NCBI GenBank assembly: GCA_037176885.1
Contig: JAWWNJ010000081.1
Coordinates: 124,001 to 188,000, forward strand
Direction of reading: 5' to 3'
Source of the DNA: Favolaschia claudopus
Lineage: Eukaryota; Basidiomycota; Agaricomycetes; Agaricales; Mycenaceae
DNA: 64,000 nt
A model generated the notes under the pieces. The model was not told the DNA's origin. It did not search any database and saw nothing but the letters and a program-made list of their open reading frames with translations. The translations under genes were made by a program, and so were the position numbers. This document shows positions 32,544 through 47,351 of the stretch, in pieces (position 1 is the first letter of the stretch; each line of letters opens with the position of its first letter).

Positions 32544-34013
32544 TCAAAGCTTTGCCTGCGCGTTGAGATACCGATTCCCGCGTTGCATCTGGCTGGCGGC
32601 ATCCTTGACCATGGTGTCCACGATGACTTTCGCGGGAAGGATCTCGTGGATGAGCTAACGTCGAAAGAAAATCATCAGCGCCAACTTTATATTATTATAC
32701 CAACCTCAACACTCACAGCAGACACTCGACCCATAAGCCACTGCCGTCCCTGGACCGACTTCTCCGGGTGTTTCTCCAGCTCGACGTAATGCGGGATCAG
32801 CCCCTTCGAGGTGAGTTCTTTGATCTCTGCCTGGCGGTTGGTGTTCCAGTCCTCGACGTAGGGCGTGCGCCGTACGCGCAGAGGACGGCCGGTGAAGATG
32901 AGGGTTGTTACGGCGTCTTCGTACCCTGCGCTGAGGACGAGGTCTTTGTGCATCTGAGGCGCGGAGGCTTCGACGCAAGCGACGAAGCGCGTGCCCACCC
33001 CTGTGAATAACAATCCAGTAAATCCAATTCAAGACAATTCACCGAAAAAATAAAAAGAAAGAGAAAGAAAGACTTACAAACAGCCTCGGCACCCCACATG
33101 AGATTCGCTGCCAGCCCACGACCGTCGTAGACTGCGCCAGCGCCGATCACGTACACTGGTTTGCCGTTGAGCGGGGATTTATGGCCCTTGACGGCGTCGA
33201 CGCAGGCGGGGATGAGGATGCTGGCGGGGATGTCGCCGGTGTGGCCGCCGCCTTCGCCGGCTTGTGCGCAGATGAGGTCGACGCCTGCGGCCAGGGCTCG
33301 GGGGACGTGTTTGGGGTGGCCGACCATGTTCATGATCTAGCGGTGAGTCAATATTAGTATAAATTAGAGAGATAATTGATATGCTCTAGAGACCGACGTA
33401 CGGGGATGCCAGCTTGGTGCAGTCTATCGACGGCGTCTTTTGGGGGGATACCGATGGCGCAGACGAAGAGGGAGGCTTTCTCGTCGATGATGACTTCGAT
33501 GAGGTCCATCAGCTTGCCTCCGGTGTAGTCGAACTTTCGAGTGGATGAGAAGCCAGCAGCGAGATGGGAGTTAATTAACGCACATTTGTCTTTCGAGCGC
33601 TGCCGCCAACTTGGGGAATCAAGAGGTCGACGCCGAAGGGGAGAGATTTGTCTGAGAGGGCATCTTTCAAGGTACGTATCTGTCCCAGTTTGCATGAAAT
33701 AACTTGAAACACTTGAGTTGCCGAAGCATACCTGCTGTCGAAGAATTTTGGGTGTGTATCCGACGCCACCGATGACACCGAGACCACCTTATAGAGCTCA
33801 GCACCGAAACGCGTACAATATTGGTTCTGCGTGACACTCACCGGCGTTGCTGACAGCTGCAGCAAGCTCGGGTCCAGCAGCGACATTCATTCCTGCCAGC
33901 GAAGCGCGTGAGTACCAAGTAAGTGATATGAATTCTTCCGAACTCATACCCGCAAGCAGGACGGGATGCTTAATCCCAAAGAGCTCGGTTATGGGGGTTG
34001 AAATTACAGACAT
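32544..34013 (-). CDS. nitronate monooxygenase (2-nitropropane dioxygenase family)
   Basis: Minus strand, several short exons. It begins MSVISTPITELFGIKHPVLL and continues MNVAAGPELAAAVSNAG, GLGVIGGVGYTPKILRQQ, GVDLLIPQVGGSARKTN, CAIGIPPKDAVDRLHQAG and MNMVGHPKHVPRALAAGVD. The FMN-binding and catalytic segment AQAGEGGGHTGDI follows, then NGKPVYVIGAGAVYDGRGL and GTRFVACVEASA, and the protein ends NRYLNAQAKL. The His in GGHTG is the usual catalytic base. The family oxidises alkyl nitronates with FMN and O2, probably in the cytosol, for detoxification. TIM-barrel order and length are normal, and I see no break. The first two introns are in phase; later boundaries are approximate. Confidence 0.87.
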
Positions 34014-36403
34014 GGTGGGGGAAAGAAAGCAAGTCCGAGTCGGCTACGCAGTGCACTCAGGCTTGACCCGCAATTCGTACCGGTCCGGCTTGTCGAATAG
34101 CCGGAATGTAGTCAGCTTGATTTCATTATGATGCGCTGATGCGCTGGGCGCGGTAGCATCACGAGACCCATGGGAAATTATGGGCGTCTAACCCCTCAAC
34201 AGCGCTTAACTTTTTCGTCTCCTCCACGACCGCATTGGATTTCGTTCCTCTATTGTGACACTCTTCCGGCGATCGTCGAGTTCCATATAAGCCTTATCTT
34301 CCGCCGCTATACAACTATGTCGAGTCTCGACCCGAAATCTGTTCAGAGATATGGGGAACACTCTCAGAGAATCCTGAAATTTGCAAGCCGCAACTCCATG
34401 TCACGACCAGTGCGACGTTGTTTCGAAGAAATGTGGCAGGAGAAATGTGGATAACATAATCGCGAAGCCACTGGCGGCTGCTGGCATGTATGAAGCTCTG
34501 TCTCCTCCACTTGTTCGCGCAATTTCCTTCACTGACTGTGACTCATCACTGAGATTTTACCTACTTTCAACCCCGCTCTCACGTTTCAGTGATTCTGTGA
34601 GAGCCCAACAGAAGGAAGACTTGTCTCCAGGCTTTAATTGCATCAATGTTACCGCTTCATTGGTTTTCTGTAAAGATGAAGTCGCCTCGACCGGCTTTGA
34701 AAACATCCGCAAGGTGCAAGGGTCTGGATACAGTCAGCTTGGTTCGGAAAAGCGTTCCGCAAAGATGTGAGTACGTTCCTCACTCGTTAGTGCTGTCCGT
34801 GACTGATCCCACACCGCTACTCAAGCCTGCATTGTCTGGCGGGATTGCTTTCTTTCTCGATGCTGTGGGCTCTCATTTTTGTCGTGCATACTGTAGCTGA
34901 GGAAATCACAACTTGATTCTATAGGCAAACTCGTTCATCTATCCGCTACTCTGGTACTACAAGATTGACCAAATTTACACGATCCGTGAGACGACATCAA
35001 CAGACGAGAATACGACGAATCCCAGAAATAGATGAGTACCCAGGCGACATTCATACCGGGCTTAGACTTTTTTCATATTTTATAGCTCTGCTTTTTCTCT
35101 GATCATTCCAATAGGAGAGTGTATTTACCATTCAGAAGGCGCAAGTCAGAACATATGAGCTCGAAGACGTGAATTTGTCAAGAAGCTGAAGAACCTCGTA
35201 TGCAGCTTTTCTTCGCGTGCAATTGACGTGCGTCTATTCCTGTCCCAATCGTCAAAAACCACTCTTTCGGTCCCGATAACATGGTCAAAGTGGAGCTCCG
35301 CGCGAAGTATTAACTTAACCTTGTTTCAATACATTCGGTTAGACGCATGTGCAAGCAATTGGATTGAGGTTCCCAACAACGCAAATTGTTCCTCTCGGCA
35401 GACAAAAGAACAGACTCATTCGGTTGCAAGATCACAGTCAACGTTTTTTCGTGGCACCCATCCAGTACGTTGGGTCGGCAAATAGTAGTACCTGCTGAAA
35501 GCAATATTGTTAGACCACCGAAAGCTGCAAGCACGTAGCAGAAGCCAACTGTATCTGAGTTGAGCTTTCCGCCTTGCCTTCCGCCAATCTAGTAGTGACC
35601 TTTTCATTGTCAATAAATCGACGTTGATCAAGAAAACTTTCGGTACGCCGTCCATCCGTCTTACTGAGCCATAGTTCTAAATTAGCAGTTCCCCAAAATA
35701 CGACTACCAACCCTATCGCCAATAGCATCCTGCGCATTTCTCATCCCGCCGCTATTTCTGTCTGTCTGCAAAACTAGCTTCAAACTACTCATAGCCTTCT
35801 CGCGCTGAAAATACATCCCGCTACCTTGGATCGGGCAGTGTGACTTTGACCATGCAAAAGGATAGTGTTGTTCCATCGGTAACACCAACCAACGCATCCG
35901 GATAACGGCGAGTGAGTGAAATTGCTGGGATTACCGGTGCTCGCATTCATCGGCATTGTGCTATACCAGACAATTGCGGCCAGCGTGTTGGTTCGGGACG
36001 TTCTTTGAATCGAGCTCACCCCCAAAATGTGGAAACGGATCCCTCAAGCAAATTTTCACGTCTGCGGTGAGTTTTGGCTAGAGCTTTGTGAGACTCGCCA
36101 AGCGCATGAACTATTCATTATTAGAAATTCTTAGCAAGTTTCTCGATTTTCGTCTACGCCAACATCAATACTTTTCGCATGAAGCAAAATCTTTTTTGGA
36201 CACGGTACTCCCGGCATCAAAACCACCCTCATCTGCATAGAAAACATGAAAACACCCGGAGCAAAGGTCTCTTCTTCCCATACATACAACGAGTTCTACC
36301 GGCTCACGGCTTCTGCCTTGGCATTGCACACGTCGGCGGTTGAGATTCAACCATAGCCTGTTCTATCAATCGATGGCTTGGGAAATTTGGCTAACCAGAA
36401 ACA
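34014..36403. other. gene-poor stretch
   Basis: Nothing firm. On the minus strand 36025-35300 there are adjoining open pieces in different frames (RTNTLAAIVWYSTMPMN, LLAIGLVVVFWGTANLELW) that could be remnants of a membrane protein, but I cannot build a gene. Other open frames lack motifs. Confidence 0.35.
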
Positions 36404-36410
36404 TATAAAA
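36404..36410 (+). promoter_or_regulatory. TATA box of the peroxidase gene
   Basis: TATAAAA 86 nt before the ATG, within AACATATAAAAGG, followed by a CAG-rich leader. Spacing is normal for a strongly expressed secreted fungal enzyme. Confidence 0.6.
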
Positions 36411-36489
36411 GGTGGGCGAGTTGACCTTCAGACAGCAGCAGCAGACACAGCAGCGTCTCTCCTCTCCTCTCCCGGCCAAACAAGCAAGC

Positions 36490-38413
<1,924 letters not shown>

Positions 38414-41400
38414 ATTATACCACATCATCCCCTTGGTTTCAGAGAACTCTTGGATTTATCGGCGGATAGATACAGTCAGATATGTTGTGTTGTCCATATG
38501 TTTTGGTGAATATTGATATGTGTTGAATCCCAAATTCTGCGACGAGTGTCGGCCGATTTCGGAGTTTGAGGTTGAACTGGATTCAGATCTACATATAGTT
38601 CGACAAAGAAAATCACTGGATATTCAAGGCGCATGCCGAGAGGTGATTATCTTGCTTCTCCGGTGTCGGCGTGTCGGCGTCTATCGACGTCGTAAGGCAC
38701 GATCTTCTTCAGCTACCAATCACACTCGCCGAACACTTCTTTGCTTCTCTGCGCCAAGCCCGCCTTTCGTGATTAAGGGTCGGCATAATTCTCCGTCGTG
38801 CACAAAAATAATGTACGTTGGCAACATACTACTCACAATGTTGTTTGATTATCCTGTGCTTGCGTCGGCGGGGAAGATGGACCGAATGGTACGAGGGAAG
38901 GAAGAATTCAAACAAAACTCCGAAGGTGTGAGGATCTACTTACCTGCATGATTTTCATGACCGCAGCCCAACCACAACTGGCCTCGGCGAAAAAGACAAT
39001 GCAAAGGCGAGTTTGGACTTTAGACCAGGACAGATTTTGGATAGATTCCTCTCAATGTGCGTTACGTAGATGCCTTGCTGACCTTCCATACGATCGAAAT
39101 TGCGGCCTAGCATCAAATTCAACGTTCTCTTTACGCTCACCTTGTCAATTCAACCTGCTAGCAGAACGTTCAACACGTTCAACGTTCAACCTGCCTCCTA
39201 GTCTAAATCGCTGCTCGTCCGTCGAATCTGCTAGAGGTATAGATTCATAATACACAACGATCCGCGAATTGTCGTCGACATCGCCGCGTTTGTCCGCCTT
39301 ACATACCTACACCACCATTTTGACAGGATGTGGAAATGATGTCCGAGGCCTGATCTCCCCGGAACAATAATTGGCGATGTCCAGGGAAGCTCATTTTCCG
39401 GAACGTCCGCAGAACCTCAGCTCGATGAGCTGGTGGAGGTTCCAAGGACATCTCAGAATATCCCAGCCTGCTCTGAGAATCTCAAGTGTCTACCTCATGT
39501 TGTTAAGCCTGTGGACTCGAGGGATGTTTGCATTTACAATAGATAGTTCTTTTGGGAGTCTATAAAATCTCCTCTTCAAAGGTTTCGAGCAGCCTGTATA
39601 TACTTCCCCGCTCGCAGAAGAGACTTCGACTCCAACTTGGCAAGAAATCCAAAGAAGAGGCGGTGTCAAATTTACACGTGGCAACGTGTTGTCATGTTGA
39701 TGTTTGTCAGTCTTGGCTGCCACGTCGTCGCTCTTGTCTTCTCCCTTCTTCTTCCCCCCACCCTGTTTGCCCACTCCCCATGCTCGCCTCTTCAGAGGCT
39801 CTTTATCTTTGACCGCACACACATCAAGGTGCTTCAAGGCCAATGGCTGTCGCAAGTATGGTTCGGAGCAAGCTTTCGTCGAGGGCAAGAGAGCAAGAGT
39901 CAGGATTTCAAGTGCGCGAGATCTCAAGGCTGCAAAACCCCGGGGTCGCAAGCTCCAAACCCTCAAAAATCAAGACTGCAAGCTTCAGAAGCGCCTACCT
40001 CAAGCACCCAAGCACCTCAATATTGTCCCTTCAAGTCCTCTTCCCACTTCAAGCGCTCTTTCCACTCACCCCTCCGTGTGTTCAAGACTCAAGTCCCTCT
40101 CCCACCTCGAGTCCCCTTCCCCGCCCTGCCTCTCGTTTCATGCATTCACTCTCCTCCTCTCCTCTCATTGCTCTCTCCCCGCGCTCTCTCTTAGAATTGT
40201 AGTGTACTCGAGTGTACTTTGATTTTATGTACACACTTGAATTCATTCTTTTTTTTTTTACAATTTTATGAATTAAAATTTATCATTTAATGGGAAGCCG
40301 GAACCGTCGTCAGCAAATCCGAAATATGTCCAGAAACCTCGAGCGCAGGATGTCCCCAGAACATCGCTGCCTGTCGATTGCCTGGGAATCGATGTTTCGG
40401 TCTCCTGGGGATGTTCCGGAGATGACACACTGACATCAGACATCAACATGTCATTTGGACGTCCGTGACAAACGGTGGTGTACCTACCTGCCGTTCTTGA
40501 GTCGACCCGTTTTGCCGCAAGCGAAGTGAATAGTCAGCAAGCTTGTGTCCCCTCGGCAATAATCGGATGTAGACGTGAGTTATCAGCCTTGCAATATTGC
40601 CTCAGCCTGCCTCAGCCTGCCTCAGCCCCGTATGCTTTCCGATGACTTGTTGCACGACGAGCCAATGATTGCCTTCCTTGGAGCCGTGACGTCGCTCCGT
40701 TAGGGCAGGTACATGTAAACTCTGAGTGTGATCCGCGTTTCGTGCGAGTCTTCGAGTTGCATCGGCTCCGTCGCTCGATGGTTTTAAAAATATCCTCCGC
40801 AGCACACAGCCTTCTGGACTTGGCACTGTTCAAACTTGCCTCGATTTTTTGATGTACAACGAATTTATTCACTAGTGGTATTAATTCATCGGTTCAACTC
40901 GAAGCGGAGGGTTTAACTAGAATTTTACTCAAGTAATCCATGTTTCAAAGGTACAAATGTATGAACCATGAGCAAGAGCGGTCATGTTGCGGTTTGGATG
41001 TCGCTGCATAGTATTAGCCGACGTAAGATCGTCGCCCCTAATGCGAACGGGGATTCAGGTTCGGCGAGACTCACCGAGCTGTCGGAATGTCAAGTGCGAA
41101 CAATCGCAACAATGATCGCATCATAGGCATCAATACGGACTCTCAGGCTCTTCCGGAACCTTGCCTGCGACTGCGGACGTCTGCCGCGTTGTCGGGACCG
41201 CGACTGCTACTTATCTCATCTTGCGAACGGACGCTCAGCCTTTCGTTTCGTATGAAACGGCCGCCAACGGTCCCAGCCAATTGGGTGGTAACATCAATTC
41301 TCCACTGCACTACGACCTCGCAGAAACACCAAAAGCATGAATAAAGAACGACCATTAACAGAGTCTCAGGCTCCCAACAACAAATAAAGTAATAAAGTGA

Positions 41401-41478
41401 TCAAGCAATTCAACCCGAAACTCAGCAAATCATTCGTGCCACCGTGACCATCGCCATGTGTCCTTCCCACTCGCTCGT
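38414..41478. other. gene-poor stretch with possible TIR element
   Basis: No gene is supported. GTTCAAC repeats occur at 39165-39195. The open frames at 39550-40220 are Ser/Pro/Leu low-complexity. There is a T10 tract at 40249-40258 and a 10-bp tandem repeat (GCCTCAGCCT, about three copies) at 40595-40626. See the separate entry for the inverted repeats at about 39305 and 40485. Confidence 0.35.
39305..40488. mobile_element. candidate ~1.2-kb TIR element, weak
   Basis: Near the left end CCTACACCACCATTTTGACA and near the right end, inverted, GGTACACCACCGTTTGTCAC, followed inward on both sides by GATGT/GACGT and TCCGGAACAT-type blocks. The ends match imperfectly, I cannot fix a target-site duplication, and there is no transposase. 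It is an old element at best. Confidence 0.3.
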
Positions 41479-41822
41479 TCAGAGGCCGGGACCCGTGGGC
41501 TGAGTGAGGGTGGTGGTCGGGCTGGCGCTGCAGAAAGTATCTTTGGCGCTGCAAAGGACGAGCAAACGAAAGAAAAACGTACGTCCAGACCATGGTCGTG
41601 GTCTTGGTGACGATGTACGGCGCAATGTCGGTGAGGGTCTTGAACTCGCGCGTGGCGGTGAAGACGGAGTGGGGAGGGTCGTCAGCCTTTGGGGGTGGGG
41701 CCTTCACCAGTCCTCAAAGTCAGTTTCTCTGGTACGCGCATGGCCAATTGCATTTTTTAACTTCTTACCGCAAGGACAGCCGAGGCGAGTGCAAGGAGGG
41801 AAACGACGACTTTGAAAAGCAT
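41479..41822 (-). CDS. small secreted protein
   Basis: Complement of 41769-41822, 41583-41701 and 41479-41548, all in phase, 80 residues. Exon 1 is exactly a signal peptide (MLFKVVVSLLALASAVLA). The mature peptide has APPPKADDPPHSVFTATREF, TDIAPYIVTKTTTMVWT, AKDTFCSASPTTTLTQPTGP. It contains only one cysteine. The family is unknown to me. It lies between the peroxidase and the laccase and is divergent from the laccase, so a shared promoter region (41823-42468) is possible. Confidence 0.66.
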
Positions 41823-42314
41823 TATTGGTGGTGTTGTAGAGACGGGTTAGACAAGTCGAGTGGGATGAGATGAAGGAAGGTGGGAAGCGATGAAGTGGGT
41901 TTCTATTGATCTCCGTCCCCATTCCGCCTTATGTACTCAGACTTACATACTCTCAGCTGCCTTCAAGGCTCAAGCTTCCTTCCGGAAGTCACCATCACCC
42001 ATCACCGGCGAATCCAAAAAATGTTTCGAAACCCGTTCACCCGCAGCTTAGCCTGAGGGAGAAATCGCTGGATTCGGTGACAATCCGACGATCGGTATCC
42101 ACACGTACACGTTAAGCAACAACGGTCGAATGTACCTGAAAGAAATAAGCTTCTGAACAGTAACTAACGACCGATGCGACAGCATCACTGCGGCGCCGGC
42201 AGCTCGCATTACGCGTAGGCATATCCTGTCTGATGCGAAGGCTGCTCGTATCAATCTCCCTTGGTATCTAATTCCGTCCCATGTCGATCCGCCGTTGAGA
42301 CGCGTCGCGAGGCC

Positions 42315-42322
42315 ATATAAAA
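42315..42322 (+). promoter_or_regulatory. TATA box of the laccase gene
   Basis: TATAAAAA lies 154 nt before the ATG, followed by a CT-rich leader at 42410-42460 typical of fungal genes. Confidence 0.55.
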
Positions 42323-42468
42323 ACCTCGGTTTCAACTTCTTCGGTCCTCCATCCACTATTGGCCAGCGTTTCTGTCTCGGCCGACATCGACAGCCCATAT
42401 AACTAATTCCTTCTCCTCTTCCTCCTTCCCTTACCCGTCTTTCTTTCTCTCCCCCACTTGACTGATCC

Positions 42469-45223
42469 ATGGGCGATTCGAATCCTTTCCACAAGCTCCT
42501 TGCCACAGCAGCAGCTCTTTCTTTTTCTCTATCGTTCATCCCCTCGACGTTGGCATCCATAGGCCCAACGGCGGACCTCACCCTCGTTAACGCTGATGTG
42601 TCTCCGGACGGATTTTCTCGCTCGTATGTTGTCTTTCTTGATTCACGAACCTTCGTGCTGACTTTGAGCGATTTCCTTCTTTCTTATAGGGCTGTGACTG
42701 TAAATGGAATCGTGCCAGGACCAGTCATTGTTGCGAATAAGGTTTCTTGTTCATTTAGCTTGTGCCCGATAAACCTGACCTTTCATGCAGGGCGACCAAT
42801 TCAACCTGAACGTCGTCAACACCCTTACCGATACCAGCATGCTTCTGAGCAGTTCCATCGTATGTCTCTCGACCTTCAACCACTCTTACTTCCCATTGTC
42901 TAAATCGTTGTTTCTGCTTAGCACTGGCGTAAGCTCTTTTCCTCCGCCGTCCGATGTTCGGATTGCTTACGGGAACACACATCTCAGACGGCTTCTTCCA
43001 GAAAAACACCAGCTGGGCGGACGGGTAAGCTATTTGCCAAACGACTGTGTTTCGTACGCTCTTTACTCATGAATTGCCCAGACCCTCAGGCATCAACCAA
43101 TGCCCTATCGCGGCGAACCACTCCTTCGAGTACACGTTTGAAACCGCGGATCAGGCTGGGACGTTCTGGTATCACAGTCATTTGTGTATGTTTCGTTAAT
43201 TCTTCCGCGATTTCTGGGACTTGACTCATGGTCATTAACTAGCAACCCAATATTGTATGCATTCGTATCTGATGACAAGGGAGTTTGAGCGACTTTCTAA
43301 CATTCGTGGCTTGCAGGCGACGGCCTTCGCGGCGTGATGGTCGTCTACGACCCTAATGACCCCCACAAGAGTCTCTACGGTACGTCTACTATTTTCTCGC
43401 TTCCATTGAGGTACACGCTCATCTTCAATCGTAGACGTCGACGATGGTGAGAGTATTCTCTATCCGACTTGTTGTCTCTTCTGACTGAATGATGACAGAT
43501 TCGACTATCATCACCTTGTCCGATTGGTATCATGGCCCTGCGCACACTCTAGGCGCTGTTCCGACGCTCATTTCAACTCTGATCAATGGCCTTGGTTAGT
43601 TGCCACATACTATGATGATTTATTTATCCTTTCTGATGGCGAACCTCCAGGACGCTACGCTGGCGGTCCCACCTCTCAACTCGCAGTTATCTCAGTCACT
43701 CAGAACAAGCGTTACCGGTTCCGCTTGGTTTCGCTTTCTTGCGGTACGAGCGCTCCATCTGAGACCGGCCTCCAACTAATCAAACCTGTAGACCCCAACT
43801 TCATTTTCACCATCGATGGGCACAGTTTCACCATCATTGAAGTCGACAGCGAGAACGTCAAGCCTTTGGTGGTTGACTCGATCCAGATCTGTGTGTCCTG
43901 TCCGTTTTCTTCATCTATCTCTGCTCATGTGTTGCTGCGACGTAGACGCCGGCCAACGTTACTCCTTCGTCCTGAATGCCAACCAGGCCGTCGGCAACTA
44001 CTGGATCCGCACAGTCGCCAACGGCGGTACAGCCGGCTTCGATAACGGGATCAACTCCGCCATTCTGCGGTACGTTGGTGCGGATGCCGTTGACCCCACA
44101 ACCACCGCCTCGACCGCCGCCGCTGCACTCGTCGAGACGAACCTCCACCCTCTTGTCTCGAGATCCGTGCCGGGGACACATACCCCCGGTGCAGCGGATG
44201 TTGCGCTGAATCTGGTCATCACGCTCGATTTCACCACCTTCAAGTTCAAGGTCAACGGCGTTGTACGTGTCTCTTCATCGAGATTGTCTTTCTTTGTGTT
44301 TATCGTGCGATAGGATTTCGAGCCTCCCACCGCGCCTGTCTTGTTGCAGATTCTGAGTGGTGCACACACCGCGACCGAGCTCTTGCCCACTGGGAGCGTG
44401 TTCACTCTGCCCCCCAACGCTGTTGTTGAGCTGACCATTCCGGGTGGTACGCCCGGTGCCCCGCATCCTTTCCACTTGCACGGTGTGAGTCCGGCCTCTT
44501 TTACGATTTCAATTGAGACTAACCGGAAATTTTCAGCACAACTTCTGGGTCGTCCGCAGCGCCGGCAGTTCCACCTACAACTGGGACGATCCCGTCATTC
44601 GCGACGTCGTCAAGTAGGTTTTCAGATGATTCCATTTCAGAACCACACTAACTTTTACACAGCACTGGTTCTGCTACGAGGTTAGTCCTTTTAATCGTCG
44701 GATGTTACATTCGCATCCCCTGACGCGCTTCCTTCAGCGACAACACTACCATTCGTTTCGTAACTGACAACGCTGGCCCGTGAGTTGATCTACTTCCTTT
44801 TTCGGCGACTCTGAGCTGACCATCAATCGCATCACAGTTGGTTCCTCCACTGGTATCTTCGCTTTCCTTTTGCCAATTCCCATCGTCTAACTTGCCTTTC
44901 CCTCTTGCCATATCGACTTCCACCTTGGCAAGTAGTTTTCTTCCCTTTGACTAGCCCGATTTGCTGATATTTTTGTCCCTTTTCTTTAGAAATGTGAGTC
45001 CACCGTTATCGCGGGATTTCAACTGTTCTTACATGGTTTCAACGTAGTGGTCTTGCTATTGTCTTCGCGGAAGACACAGAGACGGTTGCAAACTCTGTTC
45101 ACCCCAGTACGTTTATTCAATCTCGCATTTGTTCGAGTCGTGGTTTATCTTCCATTAGGCGCCTGGGACACGCTCTGCCCCACCTACGACGCGTTGACCC
45201 CGGATCAGCTCGGTGGTGTATGA
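42469..45223 (+). CDS. laccase (multicopper oxidase, AA1)
   Basis: More than a dozen exons. After the N-terminus ([20 protein letters not shown], signal peptide) come [36 protein letters not shown] and the four copper-binding motifs: HWHGFFQ (split over two introns), [32 protein letters not shown] and [19 protein letters not shown]. The C-terminus is [17 protein letters not shown], stop 45221. Laccases oxidise phenols with four-electron reduction of O2 outside the cell. One anomaly: the intron that splits HC from HIDFH (44853-44907) begins GTATCT but ends TG instead of AG, with no usable AG nearby. Without removal, the T1-copper loop is lost. Either this is a point mutation, a base-call error, or a rare splice. 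All other junctions are canonical and in phase. Confidence 0.87.
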
Positions 45224-46202
45224 GCGGAGGAGCTGGAGTCTCAATTGGAGTCGCTTCTTTGGGACGCTTTTGGGAACAGAGGCATTGTCAGAAACCATCG
45301 GACAACCTGAACGCAATTGGGCACAATCTTAAAGCAATCTTTTAAACTGTCAAGGGACAGAATTAATGTATACCGTAATTTTAGTGGATATTTATATGGG
45401 TTCTTGGTGAATTGTCTTAGTGTAAGATCAGTCTCGGGAAAAAAGATCGTAAATTTTGTAAGTTAACAGAACGTCAGTGATGTGACCATCTCACGTGTTT
45501 GTGACATCTCGTTCCTCCCTTCCCTCATGCCACTGAGGACGAAAGCGGCGAGAAGCTCTTGGCCGCCTGGAATTTGTCTAGAACTCTTTACGCGACATGA
45601 GATGTACCTGCCTGCATAACTCTTTCGCTGCCTGCGCTGACTAAAGGCTCAATCCAGGATCCAAATTCGGTACTGATTCCTGAATTAAAATTTCGACTCA
45701 ACCAGTGCATATCATACACGGAGTACTTCGAGGCTGCTTGCTCGCGCCTCTTTCGGCGGGCCATCCTTTTATTTTGCTGCACATAATGCTCTCCGAGGTT
45801 TCTAGCCAGTGCTAAATCATTTTCCCTTAACCTCTGGCGCCTTTACCTTTTCAGTCCGATGTCTCTCAACGCTCTTTGTTTTTATCCCGGATGGCAGTGA
45901 GTACTTGTCGTCTCCGCCAACTCTAAGACTGGCAAGAATTCTACAGAACAGCCTAGAATCTCATACAGCATCGACGCTTCGAATTTCTCGCGCAGATATC
46001 TTCTTTTCATATCATTCGACTATCATATGCGCATATGCACAATCTCGGTTCCATGTACCGCATCGTTCAGCCAGGCGAGTCGAGAAGGAATGGAGCGTGG
46101 CCGGCACTCGAGGTCCGACAATCCTTCATTAATGTGATACCCCCACGACCAGGTTTTAATTTGTTATTAGCGGGCTATCCAATTTGTTATTACAGTAGCG
46201 GG
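45224..46202. other. intergenic between convergent genes
   Basis: No gene seen. Open frames at 45588-45782 (-) and 45809-46132 (+) lack motifs. Confidence 0.4.
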
Positions 46203-46859
46203 CTATCTTTGCAACTCGAATACACGCATCTCGATCCTCAAAATCGCACCCTTCATCTCATTTGCTCTGCCCGTCGTCGCCACTCTGTGAAATTCGGGCG
46301 ATTCCGCAAACTCGGCGTGCTTCCACTCGTGCAACGCGAGATACTTGTGCCGCAGCTCTCCCGTCGTCGGGTCGCCTCCTCCAGTGCCGGTTAACACGTA
46401 CCGCCGAACGCGAAACCATCCCGGCACCTGCATGTAATTATCGACGTGTTCGCCAATGTACCACTCGTTGAACGCTTCTTCCGTCTCTGGAACGATATCC
46501 ATGTAGGAAATGTATAGGAAGTCTGCAGGGAGGTCGCTTGGCTGGGTGTTCGGATGGGAGCGAGTCGCGAATGGTTTGTAGTATGCGTTTTGCAAATCTG
46601 TTGTCGACTCGGACTGATTACTGGAGGCAAGGTCGATCGGCGAGGCCGTCTCGTGAATCCCAATCCATTCAGGCTGCTTGCCGTCAATGGCTTTGTAGCA
46701 GCAGGAGCTCATGATATTATCGACTTGAACGACTGTGAGCTTCCAAATACCCTACGTAGGATTTAGGCATGACTGACCGTTCAATCTTTCTGATGCGACC
46801 TTCGACGCAGAGTCGCCATGAATGACGAGTAGTCGATTCGGAATCTCTGGGCTACTCAT
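46203..46859 (-). CDS. dimeric alpha/beta-barrel (EthD-like) protein
   Basis: Complement of 46778-46859 and 46203-46732, in phase, 203 residues. It begins MSSPEIPNRLLVIHGDSASK and has two tandem ferredoxin-like halves. The second half, FLYISYMDIVPETEEAFNEW then YIGEHVDNYMQVPGWFRVRR and KYLALHEWKHAEF, has the W-Y-x-x-E-H-V pattern of fungal EthD/ABM-superfamily proteins. No catalytic residue can be assigned. It is divergent from the 2OG oxygenase gene with 492 nt between the starts. The role may be as a small-molecule-binding or monooxygenase-like protein (inference). Confidence 0.66.
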
Positions 46860-47351
46860 AGCGAGAATTGGGATGAAACTTGGACAAGGTTGGATATTGA
46901 ATCCCTGGATATAAACTACTCGGAACGTGGTGTTCCTCACGCCGTCATGCGCCTTAATTCTTGGAGTTCGGAAGGGCGAGGCAAGCCACGAGGGGTGTCG
47001 ATCGCCCCGGATCATTGGCTAGTGCCTGAGAGATGACCGAGAGGGTATCGTTATTGCTAAATTTTGCATGCTTCGAGATTTGATGTTTGCCCTCAAAATG
47101 GTCAATACTAAGTATAACAGCTGTTCTAATTTCTTATGAGATTGTGAGTCTCAATATTCTTATTTACCGTCTATCCGTCGATAATATGATGCAGCTCGGC
47201 CGGAACTCTCGCTCGAGATCCTGCGCTTGGTCCGCCGCCAAGAGATTGGTCTCTTCGGCTCTTCGGCCGACTCGGATGCATCCCGAACCCCGGCGACTTG
47301 TTTACTGTGCGAAAGCAATTGCTGTGTTTCGCAGCATTTCACCTTCTGACC
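46860..47351. other. divergent promoter region
   Basis: Lies between the starts of the EthD-like gene (-) and the 2OG oxygenase gene (+). No clear TATA or palindrome is visible. The larger open frames extending from both genes into this region are not needed for their domains. Confidence 0.35.

Noticed and set aside
39704..40222. 172-codon Ser/Pro/Leu-rich open frame
   Set aside because: Composition follows C/T-rich repeats; three overlapping frames are equally open, and no domain is visible.
40595..40626. CRISPR-like or satellite array
   Set aside because: Only about three copies of a 10-bp word; a trivial microsatellite in a eukaryotic genome.
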